Assembly: GCA_023055425.1 (NCBI GenBank)
Contig: JALGPY010000005.1
Location: forward strand, 10,317,501-10,381,500
Length of the DNA stretch: 64,000 bases
Direction of reading: 5' to 3'
Source of the DNA: Linanthus parryae
Lineage: Eukaryota > Streptophyta > Magnoliopsida > Ericales > Polemoniaceae
The translations under genes and the position numbers were made by a program. Under the pieces are notes generated by a model. The model saw only the letters and a list, made by a program, of their open reading frames with translations. It searched no databases and was not told where the DNA came from. This document shows positions 16,553 through 26,908 of this stretch, one piece after another (within the stretch, counting starts at the first letter, position 1; each line of letters starts with the position of its first letter).

Positions 16553-18440
16553 AAACATTGCTCGTCCCGAGCAATCCTGCCAACTCTAGCCTGCATTTCT
16601 GTCCTCGTGACTGACTCTGCACATACCCTACCGTTGCATACGCTTTCGACCCGAACCTTTCAACCGGACGACTCGATAGAAAAACTGACTCAGATAGAAT
16701 ATACACAGACTCAAACGACTCAAAACAGAGTAGTGACAAAAATATTTTAGGCGAGATCGGGCAACCTCAAAAACACAAACAGTGTGTCCTTGTGATTTCA
16801 TCCTTTTCAGAATTTACTTCCCTGCAAGCGATCGGTAAGTCTGAACAGATTTATATGGTGGATTTAAGCACTGGACCGAAGTACTATTACTTTGGTTATC
16901 AAACTGAGCAAATCCCTAGCTAACTTACCATCCGAGCTATTTCTGAAAGGATCTATGTCTAATCAGGTAGGATAGATATATGTATCAAGGTACGGCATAA
17001 TCCTACATGTTATGACATTCTCACAGTTTACCAAACTCACACCCCTCACCGAGATCCCGAAAAACTGCCCGAAACACCTAAGTTCCTGCTTTCCCAATTC
17101 TCCTGTCCCCCGGTGTATCCTTGCCGTGCTCGCGGCCACAAATGTGAAGCGGTGCAAAACGTCTAGAAAATTGTGCCACTCACTCAGCTTTTTATTTAAA
17201 TAACAAAAACACAAAACACACTAAAAACTGGATCATAATAATTTTCTTTCCTTTTTCTTTTTCTTTTTCTTTTTTTTCGTTTTGTTTTGTTTTTTTTTAA
17301 CACAACTATATATACACGTACACGAATATCAACAATACCAAACTGACTAAAGCTGAGTGAGTGAAAATAAATCTCTGTCGTGGGGTACGTAAAATGTCCT
17401 CATGTGAAGTACCCCCACACTAATCCTGAAGCGCTGATCCTGTAGTCGAAATAATACTGTGCAGTCCCACCGAACCTCCTCATCACCAAAGATGTAGAAA
17501 AACGGCACAACCACCAATTGACCCTACAACCCCCCCGGAACCCCGGTTTGTGCGAAAAGATGCTCGCACGCGACTAACTCCTCCTGTGGTCACTATGTAG
17601 TGAAGTGATCCACCTCCACAAATTAATGCACTGTCGCCTCTCACTCACCCTGTCCTTCCCTCGAAAAACGTGTCAAAATCGAAACTGTCCAAAACTGATA
17701 ACTCATGAAGCTCCCCTATCTAAAACCTGTCCCTACTCACTCCCTCCGTCATAACACATAGAATAGCCAACTATCGACTGATGAGGTCTCAAAGAAGGCT
17801 GCCTAGGCTAAAGTGGCTACGAAGAAAGAGGGTAATTGGCTTCAAACGGGTTGTCTAGTTGGACCTAGGGGTAAGAAACAGGACGTGAGGTCCCTTGATA
17901 GCCAGTCACTCCACCGAAAAATGCGATGACCGTGACGGCGCTCGTGGGCGGGTTGTCGACTACCTATGTGACGGTGGTGTAGCAACTAGTCGGATTTTTC
18001 GCTCAGTTGGTAACTACTTGCGGATTCCAAAGGTCACTGGCTCTCACCTATCTACTATACCTCGGTGCAAGTTTTCTTCTCTTTCAAAGGATTCAAACTC
18101 CATTTCTTCACTGTTTTCGTTATCTCGATTGCCCTTTCTTCAAAATTTTCTGATTTTAAACTTTTTCTTTTTTTTTTGAAAAATAATTTATACTCGCTGT
18201 TTGCGTATATACGCACCCAACCAGCAGCATAAAAAAATTTTAATTTTCATTTCATTTTTTTTTTAAAATATATACAATGCATGGCCAGAATGATTATGGT
18301 GGGTTGACTCAAATAAAGAAAATATGCTGACTCAAAAATAAAATAACAAAACTAAAAATAAATATGAGAAAACGTGCAGACCGGGTTAATGCAGACACGA
18401 CTACCACCCCCCACTAAGAGGTGGCATGCCCTCATGGCAC
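16553..18440 (-). other. Athila 3' non-coding region
   Basis: Nearly 1.9 kb lies between the third ORF and the polypurine tract without a convincing ORF. It contains one further perfect palindrome TGCGTATATACGCA at 18202-18215. Long 3' non-coding regions are usual for Athila elements. Confidence 0.6.
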
Positions 18441-20327
18441 TCACTCGTCCGGAAAAAATGTCGGGTCTGACCCGGTCTCGGACGTACCGGAAATGCTACC
18501 CGGTGAGCTGCTCTCTGAATCAGTCCTAAATACCGGCTGGCGTGCCCGTGTACGGGGCCGGTAATCCGAGGACTGCGACTCGGACCCAGTCCAACTGCTG
18601 GGTGGCTGGGATCGCAGAGTCGTCCTGCCACTCGAATGCTGCTGAGAACGGGCCCCAGTCTGCTGGGTACGGGTCCCAGCCTGACGACCTGTAGGCTGCC
18701 GGGATCGTGCCCCAGGCTGCCGTCTCTCCCGTCTGGCAGGTGGCGGTGATGGCTGAGTCGGTGGTGGTGGCTGGGTCGGGGGTGGTGGAGCAGACGTGCA
18801 CTCGCTAGAGTCCCCGTCATCCGACCATCCCTCGGTGAAGCTGCTGGAGTAGGTAGGTGGAAAATACAGCGGGAGTGGCGGTTCTCGGCCTGCGTGCCGA
18901 GCCGCATCCCGCTGCTCCTCTCGAATACTAGCTAGGGCAGCCTGGGTGTCCTTCGTGACCTTCCGCTGAGTCCGGCGGATATGCGTCAACGCTCTCCAAA
19001 GCTTGCCCGCTCCCTCTAACACCTTCTCTCCTATGGACTTGCGTCCACCCCGACAGCCCTCAAATCTCTCATCCACTCGGGGTAGTCTACGGGGCGGGGC
19101 CGGTCTAGCTCGTGGGGTCGGGTTGGCCCGTGGGGCCGGCTGCTCTCTCTGATGGGCAGGCTGAGGCTGAGCATTCCTCTCAGTCCCCTGCCTACTCGAC
19201 TCGGGGCGCTCACTCTCTCTAGTAGTACGGCATCGCCGAAGTCCGGCCGATGCCTGGCGACTGACTGGTCGCTCCTGAGTCGAACGCCTCCTAGGGGCAG
19301 GGGCAGGGGCAGGTGCAGGAGCCGGGTCCTCCTCCATAAAATCGTCATCCTCATCGAGGTCAACGACTGGCGGTGGTGGGCCCGGGTGACGAGCAAGAAG
19401 CTTCCTATTAGGCCGTGGCACAGGAGGCTGTAGGTCACCCTCTAAATCATCCATCGGAACCTCATACTCCCGCGCCAGTTTGGCAATGAGGTTGGCGTAC
19501 CCCAATCCCTTATGGCTACCGGAGCAGTTCCGCTCCATCATATACACCCAAATCCGACGAGGAATGTCAACCTCTCGTCCCAGAACAAGGCAATAGACTA
19601 AGAGTACGTACTCGAAGTCAAGGTAGGTAAAGTGTTTAATACCTATAACCCTGTTCACTACCCACTCGGCCCACCACCGTGGCGGGCCGGCAATAAAACG
19701 AGAATGCAATTTCTTGCCTATCTCGCCTGGCCCCTCTCTCTCGAAATGGGCACCCGGGTGCCCCCCAGTCACAACCCGCAAAAGCTCAGCATCGTTCGGC
19801 GGGTAATCAGCACACTCAGCATATGCGCATGAGATATGGCGCATCGGGATCTGATACGCTTGGCGGATGGTATCCGCCGTGAGCAACATAAACGTACGCC
19901 GCATATAGACCCAACGGACATCCCCATTGGCTTCCCCCTCCCCCTTGTGCATGAGGTTCGCGTAGAACTCACGCACCAAGTCAGTATCGGACAAGTCCGG
20001 AAACCCCTTTAGGGACGTCCCGAAAATGTCCGGTCGACTCGCATAAGCGGCCATCTCTGGCGGCATGTAAGTATGGTCGACCTCAAACTGGTAGTCTATG
20101 GGAATGCTATGACCCATTTTGGTCCCGGTCATAAAGTAATGTTGGGCATGATGGTTGACGAACCTAAAACTGTCAAACAGCAAAGGGGTAAGCTCAGTCG
20201 CCTCATAGTCCGTAGGGATGTCATCTCGGTTAGGGTCTACGACGAGCACATGAAACTCCATAACAGCCCAAAGTCTCGAAAAACGTGCCGACTCGGGAAA
20301 CGAAGCAAAAACGTGAAACGTGCACAA
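18441..20327 (-). CDS. Athila third ORF (env-position, plant transposon protein type), 628 aa
   Basis: This intact ORF lies downstream of pol in the same orientation, the position of the so-called env-like ORF of Athila. Residues about 40-290 form a folded-looking domain with LVREFYANLMHKGEGEANGD, RWVYMRR and PPRWWAEWVVNRVIG, resembling the putative plant transposon protein domain. After that come an acidic run (DLDEDDDFMEEDP), a PAPAPAPAP repeat, and a long Pro/Arg/Ser/Gln-rich low-complexity tail. No convincing transmembrane segment is visible, so a membrane-fusion role is not supported by what I see. The start at 20327 gives the longest frame; a methionine 22 residues in (MEFHVLVVD) is an alternative. 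Function in the element is unknown. Confidence 0.8.
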   Translation of the reverse strand: MCTFHVFASFPESARFSRLWAVMEFHVLVVDPNRDDIPTDYEATELTPLLFDSFRFVNHHAQHYFMTGTKMGHSIPIDYQFEVDHTYMPPEMAAYASRPDIFGTSLKGFPDLSDTDLVREFYANLMHKGEGEANGDVRWVYMRRTFMLLTADTIRQAYQIPMRHISCAYAECADYPPNDAELLRVVTGGHPGAHFEREGPGEIGKKLHSRFIAGPPRWWAEWVVNRVIGIKHFTYLDFEYVLLVYCLVLGREVDIPRRIWVYMMERNCSGSHKGLGYANLIAKLAREYEVPMDDLEGDLQPPVPRPNRKLLARHPGPPPPVVDLDEDDDFMEEDPAPAPAPAPAPRRRSTQERPVSRQASAGLRRCRTTRESERPESSRQGTERNAQPQPAHQREQPAPRANPTPRARPAPPRRLPRVDERFEGCRGGRKSIGEKVLEGAGKLWRALTHIRRTQRKVTKDTQAALASIREEQRDAARHAGREPPLPLYFPPTYSSSFTEGWSDDGDSSECTSAPPPPTQPPPPTQPSPPPARRERRQPGARSRQPTGRQAGTRTQQTGARSQQHSSGRTTLRSQPPSSWTGSESQSSDYRPRTRARQPVFRTDSESSSPGSISGTSETGSDPTFFPDE

Positions 20328-21365
20328 AAATAGTGTGTCTCAATAGATAGTCCTCCTAAGATCTACCAGAGGTCCACACGGCAAGTGCCGCTCCAAATGC
20401 AAAATTACCGAAAATAACGGGCCCGGCTACGGGCCGTGCCAAAACGGAAAATAAAGCGAGGGATGAGATTTTCGACCTTCCCTAAACAGGGGTGAAGACC
20501 GGAGATTCTGCCCGGAAAGTCGCCGGAAAACCGCCGGTGGTCGCCGGAAAAGTCGCCGGAAAAGTCAACTGCCCGGAATTGAATTCCGAGCCCACCAAAT
20601 CGAAGCCCTCGATCTCCTCGTTCACGTTCCCTTCTACGGTTTTTTGCTAGTTCCTGCTCTAACACCTTCGAATCTGCACTTTTCCTCAAGAACACCTCAC
20701 TTTTTGATGGAAATTGCCCGCTCGATTTTCGCTTGTTTCTGGATTTTGATGGATGAATCTTGCTCCTTGCGACGAGGGGATTCCAGAAATGTGCCCGGAT
20801 TTTGATTTGGAGGTCCGAGGCAAAAGCTTTGTTCTTCAAGTGAGAGGAAATGGAGGTAGAGAGAGAAAGGGAGGTGCCAACAATGGCTACCCCGTCCCCC
20901 TCTCTTGGCTTTAACCTAATTGGTCGAAATGACCAAAATACCCCCGGGGTTTTGAAAAAATTTTGATTTTTTTTTTCTTCTTTCCTGTTTACGTATATAC
21001 GCAGTACTGCGTATATACCCAACCAGAAAACAACCAAAAAAAGAAAAAAAATTGCAATTTGCCCCCACGGGTTGCGTATATACGCAGGGGCTGCGTATAT
21101 ACGCAGCCCCAGGCAAATTTCAATTTTTTTTTTTCAAAACTTCTCTCTTCCCCTGCTTTCCGGGTCTTGGCTGTTTTGGATGATTCTGTCTCTGCACATT
21201 CTCAAATTCAAAGTCAAAAACCCGCTCATCTCGCCTCTCTCGAAAATTCAGAACTGTTATAATAACGTAATAACTAACAAAACTAAATAAATAAATGATA
21301 AATTTTGGGTTGCCTCCCAAACAGCGCCTTGTGATTTACGGTCGACGGCCCGACCTTGTTACCTC
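20328..21365 (-). other. Athila spacer between pol and third ORF, with palindrome cluster
   Basis: Non-coding spacer. Four copies of the LTR palindrome lie at 20990-21003 (one mismatch), 21008-21021 (one mismatch), 21073-21086 and 21092-21105 (both perfect). A 210-codon minus-strand ORF (20405-21037) has no recognised motif and is probably chance. Confidence 0.6.
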
Positions 21366-24300
21366 TCACGGGTCATCAAAATAGACCGGGTCTATTTTGA
21401 CGACTTCGGCGGTCTCGAGATACGGCTTGATCCGGTTCCCGTTCACCCTGAAACTGGAGTTGTCTTTTGGATTTTCCAGCTCGAATGCCCCCCAGGCAAA
21501 AATCTGCTTGATGATGAACGGTCCCGACCAACGAGACCTCAACTTCCCCGGAAAGAACCGCATCCGGGTATTGTAGAGAAGTACTTTGTCGCCTTCGTTA
21601 AACTGCTTTGGCGTGATACGGTTATCATGCCACTTCTTTGTCTTCTCTTTGTAAATTTTGGCGCTCTCGAAAGCCGTTCTGCGGAATTCCTCCAATTCCA
21701 GCAGTGCCATCTTCCTCTTATCCCCTGCTAGATTCTGGTCCAAGTTCAGCAGTTTGATGGCCCAATACGCCTTGTGCTCCAGTTCCACCGGTAAGTGGCA
21801 CGCTTTCCCAAAAATGAGCTGGTATGGTGACATTCCCAGCGGTATTTTGAAAGCTGTCCTGTAGGCCCAAAGCGCATCGTCTAGTCTGACGGACCAATCC
21901 TTTCGGCCGAGATTCACTGTTTTCTCGAGTATGCTCTTGATTTCTCGATTCGACACCTCGGCTTGCCCGTTCGTCTGCGGATGGTAAGGTAACGAGACTT
22001 TATGAACTGACACGCCGTACTGTTTCAGAACTTTCGCAAAAACTCGATTGATGAAGTGAGAGCCCTCGTCACTTATCATTGCCCTGGGAGTCCCGAAACG
22101 AGTGAAAACGTTGCGTTTCAGAAAACGCTCAACGGTAGCTGCATCGTTTTTCTGGCACGCGATCGCTTCGATCCACTTTGTCACATAATCTACTGCCAGC
22201 AGAATGTAAAGATTCCCCATCGAAGACGGGAACGGACCCATGAAGTCAATCCCCCAGACATCGAATGGCTCTACCTCCTGCCACACGGTCATCGGCATCT
22301 CGTCCCGGTGTGACGTGTTTCCTGTCCTCTGGCACCTATCGCATCCCTGCACATAGTCGTGACAGTCTTTGAAGATTGTCGGCCAGAAAAACCCGGACTG
22401 CAGTATTTTATGCGCTGTTCGCGTTCCCCCAAAATGACCCCCACACTGTGATGAGTGGCAGTGTCGGATCACGTTCCGGGCCTCGTGGGTCGGGATACAC
22501 CTTCTCAGGATGTTGTCGGCCCCCTGTTTGAACAAGTACGGGTCGTCCCAGAAATACTGCCGACTTTCGGCAATAAACTTTTTCCGCTGCGACGGGGTGA
22601 GATCCTCGGGAAGCGTGCCAGTTACCAAGTAATTGGCTATGGCATAGTACCATGGTCTCCCGATCTTGACTGCCATGATGTGCTCGTCCGGGTTGATCGG
22701 CACCGGGTCCACCTTCACGTTTTCTAGTCTGGATAGGTGATCCGCTACCACGTTCTCAACTCCCTTCTTGTCCCGGATTTCCACATCGAATTCCTGCATC
22801 AGTAGTACCCACCTCAACAGTCTCGGTTTTGCGTCCTTCTTGTCCAGCAGATATTTCAGAGCACTATGGTCGGTAAAAACAATAACTTTTGACCCGACCA
22901 AATAGGGCCTGAATTTATCCAGGGCGTACACCACGGCCAGCAGTTCCTTTTTTGTCGTGCCATAGTTGAGCTGGGCATCGTTGAGTACCCGGCTCGCATA
23001 ATAAATGACGTGGCATACCTTATCTTTCCGCTGTCCCAAAACTGCCCCGACTGCGTAGTCGCTGGCGTCACACATCAGCTCAAACGGGAGTGACCAATCT
23101 GGCGTGGTTATAACCGGGGTTGTGGTCAGCTTTTCCTTCAAATGGTCAAAAGCCTGCCGACATGCTGCATCGAAATCAAAGGGTACGACTTTTCCGAGTA
23201 AAGCGCAAAGTGGCTTTGTGATCTTGGAAAAGTCCTTGATGAACCTTCGGTAAAATCCTGCATGCCCCAGAAAACTTTTGATCGCCCTTACGTTCGTCGG
23301 GTATGGGAGCTGCTTTATCACCTCGATCTTAGCCCTGTCCACCTCGAGTCCTTTGCTGGAAATTCTGTGACCCAGCACGATCCCCTCGGTGACCATAAAG
23401 TGACACTTTTCCCAATTGAGCACCAAATTTGCCTTCTTGCAACGGATCAGAACCTGGCCCAAATGGAACAGGCAGTCATCGAAACTGTCCCCGAAGAGTG
23501 AAAAGTCGTCCATGAAGACCTCCAGATTTTTCTCGATCATGTCGGAAAAAATTGCCATCATACATCTCTGGAATGTGGCAGGAGCATTACACAACCCGAA
23601 CGGCATGCGCCGAAACGCGAATGTACCGTATGGGCAGGTAAACGTCGTCTTTTCCTGATCCTCCGGGGCTTTGCAAATCTGGTTGTACCCGGAGTACCCG
23701 TCAAGAAAACAGTAGTAGGCATGATGGGCGAGCCGGTCCAGCATCTGGTCCATGAATGGCAGCGGGAAGTGGTCCTTCAGTGTTGCATCGTTTAGCCTCC
23801 GATAGTCCATGCAGATTCGCCAGCCCGTAACGGTGCGCTGCGCAATCTGCTCCTGATCTTTATTCTGCACCACCGTAATACCCCCCTTCTTGGGCACACA
23901 CTGGACCGGGCTGATCCACGTGCTGTCCGATATGGGGTAGATGATTCCCGCTTCCAGCCACTTCATGACCTCTTTTCGCACAACGTCCTTCATGTTCGGG
24001 TTCAGTCTCCGCTGGGGCTGAATCACCGGTTTCTTGCCTTCTTCAATTCGGATCTTGTGCATGCAGTAGGAGGGGCTGATCCCCTTGATATCTGCAATCG
24101 TCCAGGCGATTGCTTCCTTATGCTCTCGCAATACTTCCAGCAGTTTCTGCTCCTGTTCCTGAGATAAACGAGACGAAACAATTACGGGCAGAGTACTATT
24201 TTCACCAATATACGCATACCTGAGATGGCCCGGGAGCGGTTTAAGCTCCAGTGCGGGTGGCTCCTTGAGTGACGGGACCAGAATCATCTTTTGCCCGCCG

Positions 24301-24446
24301 TCTTCGTCCCGGTGCAAAGTGGTCCAATCCTCGGCTCTCATGGCGTGCTCGCACCGAGTCTTCTCCTTTTCTTCCCCGTACATGCTATCGATCTCTTCCC
24401 ATAATTGGTCCATCTCCTCGTTCCCAGCCTTCGTCCACCACATCAA
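21366..24446 (-). CDS. Athila pol: reverse transcriptase, RNase H, integrase (1026 aa)
   Basis: The polyprotein copies element RNA into DNA and inserts it. In order: RT at about residues 170-400 with [35 protein letters not shown] and the catalytic FMDDFS; RNase H with [13 protein letters not shown], the [12 protein letters not shown] block and [10 protein letters not shown]; integrase with an H-H-C-C zinc finger ([17 protein letters not shown]) and D-D-E residues in [16 protein letters not shown] and SNREIK. No stop or frameshift was seen. It overlaps the end of the upstream gag-protease frame by about 60 bases in a different frame, so expression would need a frameshift, or a single-base lesion separates an original single ORF. 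Confidence 0.92.
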   Translation of the reverse strand: MMWWTKAGNEEMDQLWEEIDSMYGEEKEKTRCEHAMRAEDWTTLHRDEDGGQKMILVPSLKEPPALELKPLPGHLRYAYIGENSTLPVIVSSRLSQEQEQKLLEVLREHKEAIAWTIADIKGISPSYCMHKIRIEEGKKPVIQPQRRLNPNMKDVVRKEVMKWLEAGIIYPISDSTWISPVQCVPKKGGITVVQNKDQEQIAQRTVTGWRICMDYRRLNDATLKDHFPLPFMDQMLDRLAHHAYYCFLDGYSGYNQICKAPEDQEKTTFTCPYGTFAFRRMPFGLCNAPATFQRCMMAIFSDMIEKNLEVFMDDFSLFGDSFDDCLFHLGQVLIRCKKANLVLNWEKCHFMVTEGIVLGHRISSKGLEVDRAKIEVIKQLPYPTNVRAIKSFLGHAGFYRRFIKDFSKITKPLCALLGKVVPFDFDAACRQAFDHLKEKLTTTPVITTPDWSLPFELMCDASDYAVGAVLGQRKDKVCHVIYYASRVLNDAQLNYGTTKKELLAVVYALDKFRPYLVGSKVIVFTDHSALKYLLDKKDAKPRLLRWVLLMQEFDVEIRDKKGVENVVADHLSRLENVKVDPVPINPDEHIMAVKIGRPWYYAIANYLVTGTLPEDLTPSQRKKFIAESRQYFWDDPYLFKQGADNILRRCIPTHEARNVIRHCHSSQCGGHFGGTRTAHKILQSGFFWPTIFKDCHDYVQGCDRCQRTGNTSHRDEMPMTVWQEVEPFDVWGIDFMGPFPSSMGNLYILLAVDYVTKWIEAIACQKNDAATVERFLKRNVFTRFGTPRAMISDEGSHFINRVFAKVLKQYGVSVHKVSLPYHPQTNGQAEVSNREIKSILEKTVNLGRKDWSVRLDDALWAYRTAFKIPLGMSPYQLIFGKACHLPVELEHKAYWAIKLLNLDQNLAGDKRKMALLELEEFRRTAFESAKIYKEKTKKWHDNRITPKQFNEGDKVLLYNTRMRFFPGKLRSRWSGPFIIKQIFAWGAFELENPKDNSSFRVNGNRIKPYLETAEVVKIDPVYFDDP

Positions 24447-26199
24447 TAGCGAAGATGTCCTCGTGGTCGTAGTAATTTGGCAGTTGCAAATTTTTGAAAA
24501 CGTTGAATTTCACTTTTTCCTCGTTAATCTGCATGGTCACCTCCCCACTCTTACAGTTTATCATTGCTTCGCCCGTGGCCAAAAACGGCCTGCCAAGTAT
24601 GAGCGGTACCTCCCCTGCCTCCATGTCCAGGATGACGAAATCTGCCAGAAAAATAAGCTCGCCGACCTTGACCAGAATATCCTCGATAACCCCGTAGGCC
24701 TGTTTTACGGACCTGTCTGCCATCTGCAGCATGATTCTGGTGGGTCGGGGTTCACCGACTTTCAAACTTTTGAAAATCGTCAATGGCATCAGGTTGATGC
24801 TGGCCCCTAGGTCACACAGAGCCTTTCCTGTGTAAGCGTTACCTAGGGTGACCGGTATGACGAAACTGCCAGGATCCTTTCTCTTCCTCGGTAGCCCATT
24901 CTTCACACAATTGCTCACTTCTGCCGTCAGGTTTATGGTCTCGAAATCGCTCATTCGCCTCCTCCCATACAAGATGTCCTTGAGGAATTTGGCGTAAGTG
25001 GGCATCTTAGCCAAAGCCTCTGCAAAAGGTATGTTAATCTGCAGCTGCTTGAACATCTCGAGAAACCTGGCGTAGTCCTTGCTGTCATCCCTCTTTCGTG
25101 TTCGCAAGGGGTACGGGACCTCCTTGGAGACGGGTACAGTTTCTGCACCTGTCTCGTTCTGCACTGCATCCTGCTCAACCGAGCCCTTCGGCTGGGGGCG
25201 ATCGACTGTGCTGTTATCCTGGCCCGACAAGTTGCGTTCTACTTCTTTCGAATTTTCTGCACGTGCGTGGCTGGGATACGGTGGATCCTGCAGTGCCAAT
25301 CCACTCCGAGTGGAGATAGCATTGATCTGAGCCCGTGGATTGTTTACTGTGTTCGAGGGTAGGTTTCCTGGCTGTCTCTCCGTTAGCTGCTGTGCTAACT
25401 GCCCCACCTGCACTTCCAAAGCGCGCAGTGACGTTTTGGTTGTCTGCATATCTGCCGTCAAGGTGTCCATGTGCTTGAACCGGGACTCCATAGTCTGGAA
25501 CATGGACTTGATCTCTTTCATCTGAGCGTCGTACTGCTGTGCTGACGGGACTGACTGAGCCTGCTGGGCCGGGACAGCCTGCTGGGCTGGTGGCCTGTGC
25601 TGGAATCCTGGTGCATAAACTGCTGCGTTCGGGTTTCCGTACCGAAACCCGGGATGGTCTCTCGTACCCGGTCGGTACCGGCTCGGGTCCCACTGCTGCT
25701 GTACGTAGTTGGTATCTTCAGTCCTTATCTCCTCAATGGCCGTGTCCAGATCCGGTTCCTCGACTGCTGCAACAGTCTTCTTATCCGAGTAGACTTTCGT
25801 GACCATGTCATGAACGATCCTGGCCAGGTTTTCTATCCGGTCATCTTCTGCAGGCTCGGCTCTGGCCGCCATCCTGCGATCGTCAAACAGTCGGGTGTCC
25901 TGCTTGGCCAACTGCTTCATCAGGTCATACGCACCTTCTTTGTCCACGTGATACAAGAAGTTTCCCCCGGCCTCTCTGTCAATCCTGTCGGCGTTCTCCC
26001 TGTCTAGGGCATGGTAGAAAACCTGCAGGATTTTTGCGTCTCCAAAACCGTGGTTCGGGCACGTTTGACCAATCTCATGAGCCTGTCCCATGCGTCCACT
26101 ACCGTCTCCCCCATCTTCTGTCTGAATGACAGGATCTCGCTCTGTAACTGTATGACTCGGGAGGCGGGATAGAACTTTGCCAGAAAATCCGTGACACAC
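24385..26199 (-). CDS. Athila gag C-terminal part plus aspartic protease (604-codon frame)
   Basis: The first about 40 codons are read in the wrong frame relative to the gag homology; good gag homology starts near [19 protein letters not shown]. Then follow a Pro/Gln-rich linker, a coiled-coil-like [12 protein letters not shown] stretch and the protease with the active-site text [12 protein letters not shown] and [11 protein letters not shown]. The frame ends at 24385 inside the start of pol. The part from about 26070 downward is intact; the part before it belongs to the broken gag. Confidence 0.8.
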   Translation of the reverse strand: MCHGFSGKVLSRLPSHTVTERDPVIQTEDGGDGSGRMGQAHEIGQTCPNHGFGDAKILQVFYHALDRENADRIDREAGGNFLYHVDKEGAYDLMKQLAKQDTRLFDDRRMAARAEPAEDDRIENLARIVHDMVTKVYSDKKTVAAVEEPDLDTAIEEIRTEDTNYVQQQWDPSRYRPGTRDHPGFRYGNPNAAVYAPGFQHRPPAQQAVPAQQAQSVPSAQQYDAQMKEIKSMFQTMESRFKHMDTLTADMQTTKTSLRALEVQVGQLAQQLTERQPGNLPSNTVNNPRAQINAISTRSGLALQDPPYPSHARAENSKEVERNLSGQDNSTVDRPQPKGSVEQDAVQNETGAETVPVSKEVPYPLRTRKRDDSKDYARFLEMFKQLQINIPFAEALAKMPTYAKFLKDILYGRRRMSDFETINLTAEVSNCVKNGLPRKRKDPGSFVIPVTLGNAYTGKALCDLGASINLMPLTIFKSLKVGEPRPTRIMLQMADRSVKQAYGVIEDILVKVGELIFLADFVILDMEAGEVPLILGRPFLATGEAMINCKSGEVTMQINEEKVKFNVFKNLQLPNYYDHEDIFAIDVVDEGWERGDGPIMGRDR

Positions 26200-26765
26200 T
26201 CCTCCTATGTGGTGATGGATCGGGGTGGTCGGGATTCAAGCCAGTCTTTGGCTACTCCATAAAGACAGTACGGAAATAAGATCAACATGAGCGCCTCTGC
26301 TTCTACCCCCTTGTATCTGACCTTGTTGCAGTAATCTTCGAATTTCCCTATGAAATCGTTCGGGTCTTCGTCGGCCCTGCCATGAAACGGGCAGAGAGTT
26401 TGTACCGTCTGGATGGTGGATGGTTTAATGTCAAAGTGCTCTGCGGTGATCTCGGGCACCACAATGGCTCGCTCATGCCCCCCGGTGGGGACTTCGAAAT
26501 TTTCCACCAACGCCTTCCCAGATCGGTTATATGTTCTCTGGTTGCTTCAGGCAGCAAGTCCCGCTGTGACAAGCTCCTCAATGTACCGCGCCATCTGGGC
26601 TGGGGTACGTGTCTCTCGTTCCTGTACACCGGCTTCGGTGTTCGTGGGTGGATCTCTCTCGTTGGTTGCCATCCTGCTTTCTCGGTTTCTGCGGTTCTGT
26701 TCGGTATACAGCTTTTCCGGGTTGTCGAGTGGTGTCACCAAATCGCGAGGCAATCTGGGCATCAA
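26070..26765 (-). pseudogene. Athila gag N-terminal part, broken
   Basis: Capsid-type text is visible (LMLILFPYCLYGVAKDWLES, then [11 protein letters not shown] and [14 protein letters not shown]), typical of Athila gag. Three breaks are seen on the minus strand: an in-frame TGA at 26549-26547, an in-frame TAG at 26204-26202 where the family has a tryptophan, and a frame change near 26070. The first methionine pair of the frame is at 26765. With these breaks no full-length capsid protein can be made from this copy. Confidence 0.82.
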
Positions 26766-26884
26766 CTAAACAGTCCTGAAAACTCAGATTCGAAAACGCA
26801 GTGAGATAAAAAGAAAAATAACGAAACTGAAAATAAATAAAAACTCAGAAAACTAATTCTGACTACTAAATAGACCCTAAAAAG

Positions 26885-26902
26885 TCCCCGACAACGGCGC
26901 CA
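26885..26902 (-). other. Athila primer-binding site (tRNA-Asp type)
   Basis: On the minus strand TGGCGCCGTTGTCGGGGA follows the 5' LTR after 6 bases. It matches the primer site usual for Athila/Tat elements, taken to be complementary to tRNA-Asp, with one changed base in the common GTTGCCGGGG text. Confidence 0.85.
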
Positions 26903-26908
26903 AAAACT

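Noticed and set aside
20405..21037. 210-codon minus-strand ORF between pol and the third ORF
   Set aside because: Arg/Ser-rich without a recognisable domain, and it spans the palindrome cluster; likely chance.
24385..24446. Programmed frameshift between Athila gag-protease and pol
   Set aside because: The overlap exists, but no slippery heptamer or pseudoknot is evident and a single-base lesion explains it as well; left undecided rather than claimed.
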